Shown: one piece after another, positions 25,688-34,835 of the stretch | Numbering within the stretch: the first letter of the stretch is position 1 | Layout: each line of letters starts with the position of its first letter | Source: Pseudomonas sp. GD03919 | GTDB taxonomy: Bacteria > Pseudomonadota > Gammaproteobacteria > Pseudomonadales > Pseudomonadaceae | Assembly: GCF_029814935.1 (NCBI RefSeq) | Contig: NZ_CP104582.1 | Location: 1,984,001 to 2,048,000 of the forward strand | DNA: 64,000 nt | Reading direction: 5' to 3' | Translations under genes and position numbers: made by a program | Notes under the pieces: generated by a model | The model's input: the letters and a program-made list of their open reading frames with translations, nothing else | What the model was told of the DNA's origin: nothing | Database searches by the model: none

Positions 25688-27391
25688 TCACAGCCTGAAG
25701 CGCTCCACTGTCTGTCTCAGGCTGTTCGCCGCGCGGTCGAGGTCCTGCGAAATGCTGGCGCTGAGACCGCCGGCATTGCAGCTTTCCTCACTCATGTGGG
25801 AGACGGCCTCCACGCGCTGGGAAATATGGCTGGCGGCCGTATTCTGCTCCGCAATGGCAGCGGAAACCTGTTCGATGAATTGTGCCGCCCGCGTGGTGCA
25901 GTCACGGATTTCATTGATGTGCCTGGCGGCTTCCTCCGACAGGCTGCGTCCACCCTCGGCACTGCTCATCACCGCCTGCATGCTGGCCACCGTCATCGAG
26001 GTGGAGCGTTGCATGGCGACCACCTTGTCGGCGATCTCCTGGGCGGAAATGGACGTGCGCTGGGCCAGGGAGCGGACCTCGTCCGCGACTACCGCGAAGC
26101 CGCGCCCCTGTTCTCCGGCGCGCGCCGCCTCGATGGCGGCATTCAGGGCCAGCAGGTTGGTTTGATCGGCGATGGCCTGGATGACCTGCACGATACTGGA
26201 GATATTGCTCGCATCCACCTCGAGCGCCGTGACTATCTTGCCGGTTTCCTCGATTTCCCGGGCGATGTGCCGCATTTCCTGCGCACTGCGGCCGATCACC
26301 TCGGCGCCGGCCGTGGCAGCCGAGTTGGCCAGTTCCGAGCGGTTGAGCGCCTCACGCGCGCCATCGTGGGTCTGGGCGATATTGCCCAGCATCTGATCGA
26401 TGGCACTGGCCATGGACTGAGCGGTTTCATTCTGCAGCTGGGAGGAAGACGCGACCCTGGACGCAATATCGGCTGCCTGCTTGGATGAGTCGTCGATGAC
26501 GATTGCCGAGTCACGCACCTCGCGCAACGAGTTTTGCACCCGTTCGAGCAGGGTATTCAGGGAGCTGGCGGTCTTTGCCAGCTCATCCCGGCCGGAGACC
26601 GGGGCGCGGGCGACGAAGTTGTTCTGTTCGGCAATCGCACTGATCACCGAACGCATCGAGTCCAGCGGCTTGAGGATGCTGCGCGCGATGGTCACGCCGA
26701 TGATGCACAGGAGAATGGCGGCGATGACCACCGCGGCGACCGTGACCTGGGTGGCGATACGCACCGCCTGCCTGGCGTCCGCCTGCGCCAGGTCGGCATC
26801 CTCGACGCTGGCGCCGGCAAGCTGGTTCAGGGGAATGTCCAGGTTGGCGTATGAAATGGCCCAGCGCGATGCATAGCTTTCATATTCTCTGAATCGAGCG
26901 CGAAAAGTCGGCCAGTCATCCACATTGCTGAGCTCGCGTGTGAGTTCTATCTGGCGCTCGTCATTCAAGGAAAAATCTTCCCACATGGGTTTGATGGCTG
27001 TCCAGAGTTCGGCCTGCGCGGCGGTTTTGGGTAGCCGGTCATACTGTTCGTAAGCGAGGGAGGCACTTCTACTCGACTCACCGAAACGCTCGAGAATGTT
27101 TTCAAACACCGCCCGGCCCTCAAGAATCAACTCCTGCTCATCATTGAAGAGGGACTCGAATTGATCGATTTTCCATGCGGCGCCCTCCTGTACCGAGACG
27201 ATCGCTTCCAGTCGGCTGGAACGAATGATACCCACCAACCTGACGGCCGCCAGGTTCTGGTCACTGATGGAATGCATGGCTGACACCACACGCTGGAGCC
27301 CGGCCCATCCGGCCAGGCTGACGCAGCCTATCGACAGAATGGAGATAGTGATCAGCAGGAACAGCTTGGTTCTAACAGATAGAAGATTCAT
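25688..27391 (-). CDS. Methyl-accepting chemotaxis protein
   Basis: 567 aa from ATG 27391 ([13 protein letters not shown]), since the upstream extension has no membrane or signal features. Layout: TM1 near 10-30, a helical periplasmic ligand-binding domain of four-helix-bundle (MCP_N/HBM-like) appearance about 31-205, TM2 near 208-228, HAMP, then the cytoplasmic signalling domain with the invariant hairpin [20 protein letters not shown] and [15 protein letters not shown]. It senses something in the periplasm and controls flagella through CheA. Its presence in this cluster suggests chemotaxis to the aromatic substrate or a related acid, as for other degradation clusters. Confidence 0.92.
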   Translation of the reverse strand: MNLLSVRTKLFLLITISILSIGCVSLAGWAGLQRVVSAMHSISDQNLAAVRLVGIIRSSRLEAIVSVQEGAAWKIDQFESLFNDEQELILEGRAVFENILERFGESSRSASLAYEQYDRLPKTAAQAELWTAIKPMWEDFSLNDERQIELTRELSNVDDWPTFRARFREYESYASRWAISYANLDIPLNQLAGASVEDADLAQADARQAVRIATQVTVAAVVIAAILLCIIGVTIARSILKPLDSMRSVISAIAEQNNFVARAPVSGRDELAKTASSLNTLLERVQNSLREVRDSAIVIDDSSKQAADIASRVASSSQLQNETAQSMASAIDQMLGNIAQTHDGAREALNRSELANSAATAGAEVIGRSAQEMRHIAREIEETGKIVTALEVDASNISSIVQVIQAIADQTNLLALNAAIEAARAGEQGRGFAVVADEVRSLAQRTSISAQEIADKVVAMQRSTSMTVASMQAVMSSAEGGRSLSEEAARHINEIRDCTTRAAQFIEQVSAAIAEQNTAASHISQRVEAVSHMSEESCNAGGLSASISQDLDRAANSLRQTVERFRL

Positions 27392-27524
27392 GTCGGCACC
27401 CTGAACCGATTTTTTATACCAAGTGCTGGCATTTGCTCCACGCACTTTCGTGTGCATAGCTGGGTCGCCGTTGGCCGAGTGCTACTCCGACCTGTGGTTG
27501 ACAGCAGGTCGGAGCAGTGTCATC

Positions 27525-28649
27525 TCAGAGCGTCAGCACGGGCTTGATGGCCTTGCCGGACTCGGTCGCTGCCATCGCTTCGTTGATGTGCTCGAAGGGG
27601 AACGTGGTGATGAGCTTGTCGAAGGGGAATTTCCCTTCACGGTACAGCGCAAGCATCCTGGGGATGAATTCTTGTGGATTGGCGTCACCTTCGGTAATCG
27701 GCTTGAGGGTGACATTCTTGCTCAGTAGGTCGAGCAGGGTCGCGGGAACATTGGCCTCGGGGTTGGCCATGCCGAGCAGGCCGAGCTTGCCGCCGGACAT
27801 GATGCAGTCGATGGCATTGGCGATGACCTTGGGCAGCCCGGTGGTATCCAGCGCATGGTTGGCGCCTGCCGGCACGACCTCACGGATACTGGCGACCAGG
27901 TCTTCGCTATTGAAGGGGTCGAAGGCATGGCTGGCACCCAGCTCCAGCGCCAGTGCCCGCCGGGCCTCATTGGGTTCGACCACGATCAGCGGGCTGACGC
28001 CCAGGGCTTTGGCCGCCATGACCGCGCTCAGGCCCACGGCACCGCCGCCAAACACAATGAAGGACTGGCCGCCTTGCAGGCCCAGTGAGTTCATCGCGGC
28101 ACCGGCGCCTGTCTGGATACCGCAGCCCAGTGGCCCGAGGAGGGCAAGCGGCAGGTCGGCGTCGACCTTGACCGCATTGGCCGCACGGGCAATCGCATAG
28201 GAGCCGAAGGACGACTGGCCGAAGAACATGCCACGCACCGCCGCGCCCTTGCCGTCCTGGATGGTGCCGTCGGCGGCCCGCTCGGCACCGCCGAAGTTCA
28301 GCGGCAGCATCTGCAGGCAACTGGCTGGCTCGTCATGGTCGCAGTTGTAGCAATGGCCGCAGGAATTGAACGAGAGCACCACGTGGTCGCCCGGCTGCAG
28401 GCTGGTGACCTGATCGCCGACGGCTTCGATGACACCGGAGCCTTCATGCCCAAGAATGATCGGCAGCGGGACCGGAAAGCTGTCCCGGCATACCACATCG
28501 GTATGACAGACCCCCACGCCGACGATCCTGACCAGGACTTCATCACCTTTGGGTGGGCTGATACAGATGGGTTCGATACTGAACGGGCCGCCAACGGCGC
28601 GCAGTACCGCTGCCTTGGCCTGGGTGGGTTGAATGCTGTTTATTGTCAT
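27525..28649 (-). CDS. Zn-dependent aryl-alcohol dehydrogenase (XylB-like)
   Basis: 374 aa from ATG 28649; AGGTGCTCC precedes it. MDR-family features: VCHTDVVCRD and GHEGSGVIEAVG (catalytic Zn Cys and His), CGHCYNCDHDEPASC (structural Zn), VFGGGAVGLSAVMAAK (NAD) and VVEPNEARR. Length and motifs match benzyl-alcohol dehydrogenases such as XylB. The gene is last in a minus-strand set of alcohol dehydrogenase, aldehyde dehydrogenase and monooxygenase reductase, so it should oxidise the benzylic alcohol (for example p-cumic alcohol) to the aldehyde. P. putida F1 uses, as I recall, an SDR for this step, so the upper pathway is not a simple copy of cym. Confidence 0.88.
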   Translation of the reverse strand: MTINSIQPTQAKAAVLRAVGGPFSIEPICISPPKGDEVLVRIVGVGVCHTDVVCRDSFPVPLPIILGHEGSGVIEAVGDQVTSLQPGDHVVLSFNSCGHCYNCDHDEPASCLQMLPLNFGGAERAADGTIQDGKGAAVRGMFFGQSSFGSYAIARAANAVKVDADLPLALLGPLGCGIQTGAGAAMNSLGLQGGQSFIVFGGGAVGLSAVMAAKALGVSPLIVVEPNEARRALALELGASHAFDPFNSEDLVASIREVVPAGANHALDTTGLPKVIANAIDCIMSGGKLGLLGMANPEANVPATLLDLLSKNVTLKPITEGDANPQEFIPRMLALYREGKFPFDKLITTFPFEHINEAMAATESGKAIKPVLTL

Positions 28650-28721
28650 TGTAGGAGCACCTGTAGGGTTCACCATGATGGGGCGGGCTGCTGCTATGGC
28701 AGCCCGCTCGACGGGAGCCGA

Positions 28722-30188
28722 TCAGTCCAGCAGTGCGCAGACCGTCTTGGTCTCGGTGTAGGCATAAAGGCCTTCCGCGGAAACCTCACGACCCCAGCCC
28801 GACTGCTTGAAGCCGCCGAAGGGCGCTGCCGCATCGATGATGCCGTGGCAGTTGATCCACACCGAGCCCGCTTCGAGCCGGGCAGCCATCTTGTGGGCCT
28901 TGTTGATATCGCGGGTCCAGACGTTGGCGGCCAGGCCGTAGACGCTGTCGTTCGCCAGCTTGAGGGCATCGTCCATTTCCTTGAACGGCATGATGCTGAC
29001 CACCGGGCCAAAGATTTCTTCCTGCACGATCTTCATCGACGGATTGGTGTTGGCGAACACGGTAGGCTCGACGAAGTAGCCCTTGTCGCCATGGCGCTTG
29101 CCACCGGTAACCAGTTCGGCCCCCTGGGCAACGCCCGAGGCACAGTAGTCGAGTACCCGCTCCTGCTGTTTGCGCGAAACCAGCGGGCCCAGCATGGTGT
29201 CGGCATCGCGGCCATTGCCCAGCTTGAAGGTTTGCGCCGCCGCGGCAACGGCCTCTACCACCTGGTCGTAGACCTTTTCCTGCACCAGCAGGCGGGAGGC
29301 GGCAAAGCAGATCTGCCCGGAGTTGAAGAAAATGGCCAGTGCCGCGCCAGGGCCGACGCGCTCCAGATCGGCATCGTCGAACACGATGCTGGGCGACTTG
29401 CCGCCCAGTTCCAGGGTCACGCGCTTCATGTTGCCCAGCGAGTATTCGGCGATCTGCTTGCCCACGGCGGTGGAGCCGGTGAAGGTGACCTTGTTGACAT
29501 CGTTGTGCAGGGCCAGCGCCTTGCCCACTTCATGGCCATAGCCGGTGACGACGTTGAGCACGCCCTCCGGCAAGCCGGCCTCCAGGCAAAGCTCGGCGAG
29601 GCGCAAGGAGCTCAGGGAGGTCAGCTCGGCAGGCTTCAGTACCACGGTGCAGCCGGCGGCCAGCGCGGAAGCGATCTTCCAGGCGCCGAGTGCCAGCGGA
29701 TAGTTCCATGGGGTGATGGCACCGACCACGCCGACCGGATCGCGCCGGGTGTAGGCATGGTACTCGCGGCCGTCGAACGAGATGGGCAGGGTCTCGCCGT
29801 GCATCTTGCTGCACCAGCCGCTCATGTAGCGGAATACTTCGACGGTGGAGGGGATGTCCAGCATCTTGGCAAATGCCACTGCCTTGCCGGTGTCGATGGA
29901 TTCGAGCAGCGCCAGCTCATCGGCATGGTCTTCGATCTTGCGGGCGATGCTTTCGAGCAGCCGACCGCGATCGATCGGGCGCATGCGCGACCAACTGGCG
30001 GATTCGAAGGCCAGCCGGGCAGCACGGACGGCGGCGTCGACTTCCTCGGCGCCGCAACGCGGGATGGCCGCGATGATTTCTTCGCTGGCGGGATCTTCAA
30101 CGTCGATGGTTTCACCCGAATAGGCGCTGACCCATTGCCCGCCAATCAGCGACTGCTTTCTGCAATTTTTCAAAATGAGGTCTGACAT
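28722..30188 (-). CDS. NAD-dependent aromatic aldehyde dehydrogenase
   Basis: 488 aa from ATG 30188 behind GGGAGTTTCGT; upstream frame extension is not protein-like. TPWNYPLALGAWK, ELGGKSPSIVF (catalytic Glu) and FNSGQICFAASR (catalytic Cys) are the standard ALDH motifs, and EEIFGPVVSI and GGFKQSGWGRE follow. By position it oxidises the aldehyde from the neighbouring alcohol dehydrogenase to the aromatic acid (p-cumate if the substrate is p-cymene), which is the substrate of the cmt dioxygenase. It lies 73 bases from the alcohol dehydrogenase and 26 bases from the reductase gene. Confidence 0.9.
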   Translation of the reverse strand: MSDLILKNCRKQSLIGGQWVSAYSGETIDVEDPASEEIIAAIPRCGAEEVDAAVRAARLAFESASWSRMRPIDRGRLLESIARKIEDHADELALLESIDTGKAVAFAKMLDIPSTVEVFRYMSGWCSKMHGETLPISFDGREYHAYTRRDPVGVVGAITPWNYPLALGAWKIASALAAGCTVVLKPAELTSLSSLRLAELCLEAGLPEGVLNVVTGYGHEVGKALALHNDVNKVTFTGSTAVGKQIAEYSLGNMKRVTLELGGKSPSIVFDDADLERVGPGAALAIFFNSGQICFAASRLLVQEKVYDQVVEAVAAAAQTFKLGNGRDADTMLGPLVSRKQQERVLDYCASGVAQGAELVTGGKRHGDKGYFVEPTVFANTNPSMKIVQEEIFGPVVSIMPFKEMDDALKLANDSVYGLAANVWTRDINKAHKMAARLEAGSVWINCHGIIDAAAPFGGFKQSGWGREVSAEGLYAYTETKTVCALLD

Positions 30189-30214
30189 ACGAAACTCCCG
30201 TTCTTGTTCAATGT

Positions 30215-31285
30215 TTATCGTGGAGCGGTGGTGCTCTGGTCGGTGAATTTGTCGTAGTGGATCCGTTCGATAGCGATGCCGTGCCCGGCGGCCGTCTCGA
30301 TGGCGCGGTCGATCATCCCGGGCGGGCCGCACATGTACATTTCGGTCTTGTCGTGCGGCTCCCGGTTCAGGCTGGGGGCGATGAAATCGGTCACCAGGCC
30401 ACGGGCGCCGGTCCAGGCGCTGCCTTCCGGCTCGTGGGAAAGCACGGGGACGAAATTGAAGTAACCCTTCCAGCCCCTGCCGATAGTGGCGAGCTGCTCC
30501 AGTGCATAGAGATCGGCCGTGGTGCGGGCACCGAAAAGGACCGTGCAGGAGCGCTCGACGCGTTTTTTCCTGGCGTCCTCGAGAATGCTCAGCAGCGGGG
30601 CGAGGCCACTGCCACCTGCCACGCAGATCATCGGCGCGGTGCTCGGGCGCAGGAAGAAATCGCCGTGCGGGGCTTCGACTTCCAGGGGCTTGCCCGTCAG
30701 GCTGCCGGCAAACAGGGCCTCGGTGAACTCGCCACCCGGCACCTTGCGGATCATGAAGCTGACCGAGCTGGAGCCTTTGGGATCGGGGGCGTCGGCGAAG
30801 GAATAGCTTCTGCTGCGGCTCAGCCCCTCATGGTGGAGATTGGCATATTGCCCGGCAACGAACTTCAGGGGGCGGTCGAGGCTGATCTCGACGCGCAGGA
30901 TGTCGTGGGTCAGCGCCTCGGTCTTGACGAGGGTGCCGGCGAACTGTTCGGCAGGCGGGGCATCGATGCCGCTGCCGATGATCTCGACCGTGGTTTCCTC
31001 TTCGAGCGGCACCGCCTGGCAGGCGAGAATGTAGCCGGCTTCCAGCTCCTGCCTGGACAGCGTATAGCCGAAATCGGTGATGGCCTTGACGCGCCCGGAA
31101 ACCAGACGGCATTTGCAGGCTGCGCAGGTACCCACGGTACAGTTGTGCGGAAAGGGAACCTGGTTGAGCAGGGCGGCTTCAAGCAGTGTTTCGCTGCCAC
31201 GTACTTCAAAGTGACGCTCAAAGGGCTGAACCGTAACGGTCTTTACCGGCTTTGGGCGAAAGAGGGACTTGAGAAAAGCAACCAT
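30215..31285 (-). CDS. Monooxygenase reductase with N-terminal ferredoxin (XylA/CymAb-like)
   Basis: 356 aa. N-terminal plant-type [2Fe-2S] domain: PHNCTVGTCAACKCR (three ligand Cys) and the fourth in YILACQAV near residue 89. FAD-binding RSYSFADAP near 165-173, the NAD site VAGGSGLAPLLSIL and terminal MYMCGPPGM follow. This architecture is that of XylA, which feeds electrons to the diiron hydroxylase XylM. It is first in a minus-strand operon with the aldehyde and alcohol dehydrogenases. Its presumed partner is the hydroxylase at 35934, about 4.6 kb away and separately transcribed, which is unusual. Confidence 0.92.
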   Translation of the reverse strand: MVAFLKSLFRPKPVKTVTVQPFERHFEVRGSETLLEAALLNQVPFPHNCTVGTCAACKCRLVSGRVKAITDFGYTLSRQELEAGYILACQAVPLEEETTVEIIGSGIDAPPAEQFAGTLVKTEALTHDILRVEISLDRPLKFVAGQYANLHHEGLSRSRSYSFADAPDPKGSSSVSFMIRKVPGGEFTEALFAGSLTGKPLEVEAPHGDFFLRPSTAPMICVAGGSGLAPLLSILEDARKKRVERSCTVLFGARTTADLYALEQLATIGRGWKGYFNFVPVLSHEPEGSAWTGARGLVTDFIAPSLNREPHDKTEMYMCGPPGMIDRAIETAAGHGIAIERIHYDKFTDQSTTAPR

Positions 31286-31769
31286 TTTTGGCCTCGGGCT
31301 AGTCTATCAGGCTCAGTGCGCCAATTGATTTATTGTATTCTAGCATATCGTTATTTGACGGATTACGAGGCCGTGACATTCTGGATCTCTCAACGACTTC
31401 CAGGTTTTATGGGCCTTTATCGGGTTTTTATGCTGATTTGTACGGCAGTCTATTGGTATGCATGGTGTATAGATAATGATGCAGAATGTTGAATTTGTAA
31501 ACTGTTTGCGGGCTGTATTTACCAGTCAATCATGTCCGGCCCGCGGCGAGGTTGGCCGGCAGGGCACCGGCCGGTCGGCGATTAGAGGTGTGGCCGTTCA
31601 GCTCATGCGCAGATACCGTATGGCAACCTACCGAGCAAGGGTCGGTGCAGGATCCAGAGGCTGATCGAGGGGCGTGCGGGGCCGGATCGTCGTCGATGCG
31701 CGCCCAGATCGCTTTCAGCGCTCCCTGGGCCTGGGGTTTGCCGCCATCGTCGCCGGCAGAGTTTTCCAT

Positions 31770-31840
31770 GTAGGAGCGAATTTATTCGCGATGGGGCATG
31801 CACCGTGCTCAGCCATGATCGCGAATAAATTCGCTCCTAC
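31770..31840. repeat. Inverted pair of REP elements (BIME)
   Basis: GTAGGAGCGAATTTATTCGCGAT without its last bases repeated is at 31770-31792; its exact reverse complement is at 31818-31840. Each unit is itself palindromic. The form is that of Pseudomonas repetitive extragenic palindromes, normally moved by a RAYT transposase encoded elsewhere. Confidence 0.8.
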
Positions 31841-31904
31841 GGACGCTGCATGTCCATGACATCGGTTTTCTGGGGGAGAGCGCGGCGTTGAACCGTGCTT
31901 CTTC

Positions 31905-31928
31905 GTAGGAGCGAGCTCTGCTCGCGAA
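31905..31928. repeat. Single REP element
   Basis: GTAGGAGCGAGCTCTGCTC followed by GCGAA is a variant of the same REP family, standing alone. Confidence 0.7.
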
Positions 31929-32080
31929 CGCAGGCGCTCGCTGGGCTTGCCGCATCGCAGGCAGCGGGTGGTCGTTCAACAGCATTGGCTGTCGTCGTTG
32001 CGCAAAGCTGCCCGGATCTACAAAGGCCGCGCACAACACCCAGCCGGGGCATGGCCATTACCCGTGCGAGGAGGCGCCGT

Positions 32081-32626
32081 TCAGCGGCCGAGAGGTGGCG
32101 GCAGGGGGAGCCCGGATGGGTTGTTCTCGGCATTTTCCCTGCCGAAGGCCATTCTCAGGAAATGAATCCCCCACTTGAGCTCTTCCGGGCGCAGGTGGGA
32201 GAAGTAGCTAGAGAAGTAATTGATGCCCGCCTGCCGCATGCTTTCGAAGAAGTCCTTGCCGGCATCGGTCAGGGTGATCAGTTTTTCCCGGCCGGAAGCA
32301 GGGTTTTCGATTTGCACGATCAGCGCCAGGGGGGGGTTGGAAAGCTCCTTCAGGAGCTGGGATACCCGCGAATTGCTGCTTTCAAACCAACTGCCAAGCG
32401 CTTGCTCGACGACGCGCCGCCTTACCCAGCCATCCTCTCCCGACTCCGACTCGATCAGCCAGATGATCGCCGCCTGTTGGCGCGATAGCTTGCCCTGGCA
32501 CATCTGGGTCTCCAGCTCCATCCCGACCTGATAATGGATGGGATAGAAAAAGGTCAGCATGGTGGACAGGGTTTCATGGCTGTGTCGGGTGGGGCGTGGC
32601 TTGGTGGGCTTCTGTCTGGTTTCCAT
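32081..32626 (-). CDS. MarR-like winged-helix regulator, copy 1
   Basis: 181 aa from ATG 32626 (METRQKPTK); the open frame upstream is not conserved in the paralogue. Core: FFYPIHYQVGMELETQMCQG, LSRQQAAIIWLIESE, DGWVRRR, SNSRVSQLLKELS (recognition helix) and EKLITLTDAGKDFFESM (wing and C-terminal helix). It shares these blocks with the gene at 35167. It is divergent from the unknown membrane-protein gene at 32947, and an inverted repeat overlaps the promoter between them, so autoregulation and control of that operon are likely. The ligand is unknown. Confidence 0.75.
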   Translation of the reverse strand: METRQKPTKPRPTRHSHETLSTMLTFFYPIHYQVGMELETQMCQGKLSRQQAAIIWLIESESGEDGWVRRRVVEQALGSWFESSNSRVSQLLKELSNPPLALIVQIENPASGREKLITLTDAGKDFFESMRQAGINYFSSYFSHLRPEELKWGIHFLRMAFGRENAENNPSGLPLPPPLGR

Positions 32627-32847
32627 AGGGCAAGGATTTGGGCTCGAAGAAACGAAGGTTGCCAGTATATAGCGCGAAGGCAAACAGCGTTGTCGTTGTG
32701 GGGGCGGAAGTGTCGGCTTCCGCCTTTTGAGGGTGTCCGAATTTTTGTGTAACCGGCTCATTGGCACCTGTGGGCCGCCGCCGGCCTGGCTGAGGGCCTG
32801 GAAAGCCACGCGTGCATTCAGCTCATCCCTTGTTGGAAGACTGGCTG

Positions 32848-32877
32848 TTGACATGATTGTTAAAAAATTAAACAATC
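32848..32877 (+). promoter_or_regulatory. Promoter with overlapping inverted repeat
   Basis: TTGACA (32848-32853), 17-base spacer, AACAAT (32871-32876) form a reasonable sigma-70 promoter. GATTGTT (32855-32861) and AACAATC (32871-32877) are a perfect inverted repeat across the spacer and -10 box, an ideal repressor site for one of the two winged-helix regulators. The 32627-32946 intergenic stretch otherwise holds nothing recognised. Confidence 0.6.
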
Positions 32878-32946
32878 TGTTCGGCAGCTTGGTATTTAGC
32901 ATACTGTCTGCCAGGTTAATAATAAAGCCGAAACTGGAGACGCCCC

Positions 32947-33792
32947 ATGAACACCGCATCCGACCAGACGCTCGGCGGCCTTGCGCCGGACGACGCCGTC
33001 GCCGTCCCTGAACCCCATATCTTCAGGGCCTCGCTCAGCAATGAGTCCTATTTCAAATACTGGCGCGCCTGCGCCGCGATGGGGCCGATATTCCTCGCCG
33101 CCTTCCTGTTCTTCTGGGGTGTGCTGGGGCATAACATTCCACCGATTCCGGCCGACCACACTGCCGAGCAGATGGCCGAGTTCTTTCGCACCCACTACAA
33201 CGAAGTGCGCGCGGGCATGGCGGGCGCGATGCTGTTCGGCGTGCTCTACCTGCCCTGGACGCTCGCCATCACCCGGGTGATGGAGTGGATCAACCCGCTC
33301 GAGAACAACATCATGACCACCCTGCAGATGTGGGGCGGCGGACTGACGGTAGTGCCGCTGGTGACTTCCTCGGTGTTCTGGCTTACCGGTGCCTACCGAC
33401 CCGACGACCTCGACGCGGTCACTCTGCAGATGCTGTACGACCAGGGCTGGTTGCTGATCGACATGTTCTACGCGATCACCACCATTGCGATGGTCGCCAT
33501 TGGCGTGGCTGGCCTCACTGATCGCCGCTCACGGCCACTGTTTCCGCGCTGGGTGTGCTGGTTCGCGATCTGGGCCGGAATCAGCTTCCTGTTCGAGCTG
33601 TTGATGCCCTTCTTCAAGGACGGCCTGTTCGCGCGCCAGGGCTGGCTCAACTTCTGGGTGGAATTCCTAGTGTGGTTCTTCTACATCGTGAGCATCACCT
33701 ACTACGTGTTCAAGGCCGTGCCGCGTCTGGAAAACGAGCGCGGCATCGCGCTGGCCAAGCAGCGTGCGAGCTTGCCCACGGACGAGCGTTGA
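32947..33792 (+). CDS. Six-helix membrane protein of unknown function
   Basis: 281 aa with about six hydrophobic helices near 44-64, 90-112, 121-148, 163-188, 198-218 and 229-255, and a large N-terminal soluble segment of about 40 residues. Histidine and aromatic residues are not arranged as in oxidase subunit I. No family was recognised. It is the first gene of a three-gene operon with CoxIII-like and CoxIV-like proteins, so it may belong to the same membrane complex. Start ATG 32947 has GAGACGCCCC upstream. Confidence 0.7.
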   Translation: MNTASDQTLGGLAPDDAVAVPEPHIFRASLSNESYFKYWRACAAMGPIFLAAFLFFWGVLGHNIPPIPADHTAEQMAEFFRTHYNEVRAGMAGAMLFGVLYLPWTLAITRVMEWINPLENNIMTTLQMWGGGLTVVPLVTSSVFWLTGAYRPDDLDAVTLQMLYDQGWLLIDMFYAITTIAMVAIGVAGLTDRRSRPLFPRWVCWFAIWAGISFLFELLMPFFKDGLFARQGWLNFWVEFLVWFFYIVSITYYVFKAVPRLENERGIALAKQRASLPTDER

Positions 33793-33807
33793 GGAGGGGT
33801 AAATCAC

Positions 33808-34410
33808 ATGAATGCGATCCAGAACCCGGTAGCACAGGCTGCCACCCCCGCCCACCGCGCCAACCTGCTGCCGGGCGTGCTGTGGTTCATCCTGGCGGAC
33901 ATCATGGTGTTCTTCATGATTTTCGCCGATTTCATGATGCAGCGGGCGGGGCAGCTTGATGTCTTCGAGCAGTCCGCCGCGACCCTGGACGTGCAGTTGG
34001 GTGTGCTCAACACACTGATCCTGATCACCAGCGGTCTGTTCGTGGTGTTCGCGGTGAATGCCGCCAAGGCGGGCGACCGGGGCGCCACTCGGCGCTGGCT
34101 GCTGGTGTCCTTCGTCGTCGGTGCCGGCTTCGCCGTGACCAAGTGGTACGAATGGAGTGGCAAGCTGGACCAGGGTATCACCATGTATACGAACGATTAC
34201 TACATGTTCTATTACACCTTGACCGGCGCTCATTTCCTGCACTTTATCGGCGGCATGGTCGCGCTCGCGATCCTGTGGTTCCTGGTCGGGCGGCAGCAGA
34301 TCAACGCTCGCCTGCTCAATACGATCGAGGCGGGCGCACTGTACTGGCACATGGTGGACCTGCTGTGGATCTTCCTCTTTCCGATGCTTTACCTGCTGGG
34401 GGCACGATGA
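33808..34410 (+). CDS. Cytochrome c oxidase subunit III-like (NorE-like) protein
   Basis: 200 aa with five helices. The C-terminal motif GALYWHMVDLLWIFLFPMLYL is the oxidase subunit III signature, and FLHFIGGMVALAILWF precedes it. Short five-helix forms of subunit III are called NorE-like and often accompany nitric-oxide reductases or quinol oxidases, but no subunit I or II gene is present in the window. Ribosome site GAGGAGGGG precedes ATG 33808. Translationally coupled to the CoxIV-like gene. Confidence 0.85.
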   Translation: MNAIQNPVAQAATPAHRANLLPGVLWFILADIMVFFMIFADFMMQRAGQLDVFEQSAATLDVQLGVLNTLILITSGLFVVFAVNAAKAGDRGATRRWLLVSFVVGAGFAVTKWYEWSGKLDQGITMYTNDYYMFYYTLTGAHFLHFIGGMVALAILWFLVGRQQINARLLNTIEAGALYWHMVDLLWIFLFPMLYLLGAR

Positions 34411-34682
34411 CACACACTACTTCCCGATTGGCCACGATGATCTGGCTATTCCTGGTTCTCGCTACGCTCGGCAGTACCTGGCTAGCAGGACACCATTCCT
34501 TCGCCGGCGAATGGACCGTGGTATTCGTCATGCTGGTTGCCTACATCAAGGGGCGCGCGATCATGCTCTACTTCATGGATCTGCGCGCAGCGAATCCGGC
34601 ATGGCGACTCCCGTTCGAGGTATGGGGCATCGCCTCTGCCGCCGTCATCATCGGCTTCTGGCTGCAGGCAGCCAACGGCTGA
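34407..34682 (+). CDS. Cytochrome c oxidase subunit IV-like (NorF-like) protein
   Basis: 91 aa, three hydrophobic helices; start ATG 34407 overlaps the upstream stop (ATGA). VVFVMLVAYIKGRAIMLYFMDLR is close in character to the KGRlIvdHFMgLR segment of subunit IV/NorF proteins. It is a small partner of the subunit III-like protein. A strong hairpin follows the gene. Confidence 0.8.
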   Translation: MTHTTSRLATMIWLFLVLATLGSTWLAGHHSFAGEWTVVFVMLVAYIKGRAIMLYFMDLRAANPAWRLPFEVWGIASAAVIIGFWLQAANG

Positions 34683-34694
34683 TCCACTGCCGTC

Positions 34695-34720
34695 GCCACT
34701 CCCGCCTTCGCGGGAGTGGC
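34695..34720 (+). terminator. Strong hairpin after the oxidase-like operon
   Basis: GCCACTCCCGC (34695-34705) and GCGGGAGTGGC (34710-34720) form a perfect 11-bp stem with a CTTC loop. There is no T-run, so it may stop transcription only weakly or stabilise the 3' end. Confidence 0.5.
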
Positions 34721-34835
34721 GTCAATAGAGCGGGAAAATCCTTGGTGCCGAACCTCTGCAGGAGTCCTCGCCCCGTCCGCGACGGCGCGCTCTCGTGCAG
34801 CATGCATCAGCACAAGGTGAGTCGGCAGCCCAGTC

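Larger units (their letters stand above)
31286..32080. other. Non-coding region with promoter and REP elements
   Basis: About 800 bases between the reductase and the first winged-helix gene without a credible gene. 31286-31360 probably holds the reductase-operon promoter (minus strand; a TAGAAT/TACAAT-rich stretch) and a CGATATGCTAGAATACAAT element on the minus strand at 31332-31350. REP-like palindromes occupy 31770-31840 and 31905-31928. Nothing else stands out. Confidence 0.6.

Noticed and set aside
27400..27450. A sigma-54-like TGGCA...TTGC sequence near 27428
   Set aside because: The -24/-12 spacing is wrong, and no sigma-54 activator gene such as xylR is present in the window.
28335..30185. 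A 616-codon plus-strand frame across the alcohol and aldehyde dehydrogenase genes
   Set aside because: It runs antisense through two well-marked enzymes and has no recognisable domain or ribosome site.
31770..31840. Palindromic pair considered as a CRISPR or integron attC site
   Set aside because: Only two units, each an internal palindrome in inverted orientation with Pseudomonas REP sequence; no regular spacers and no cas or integrase genes.
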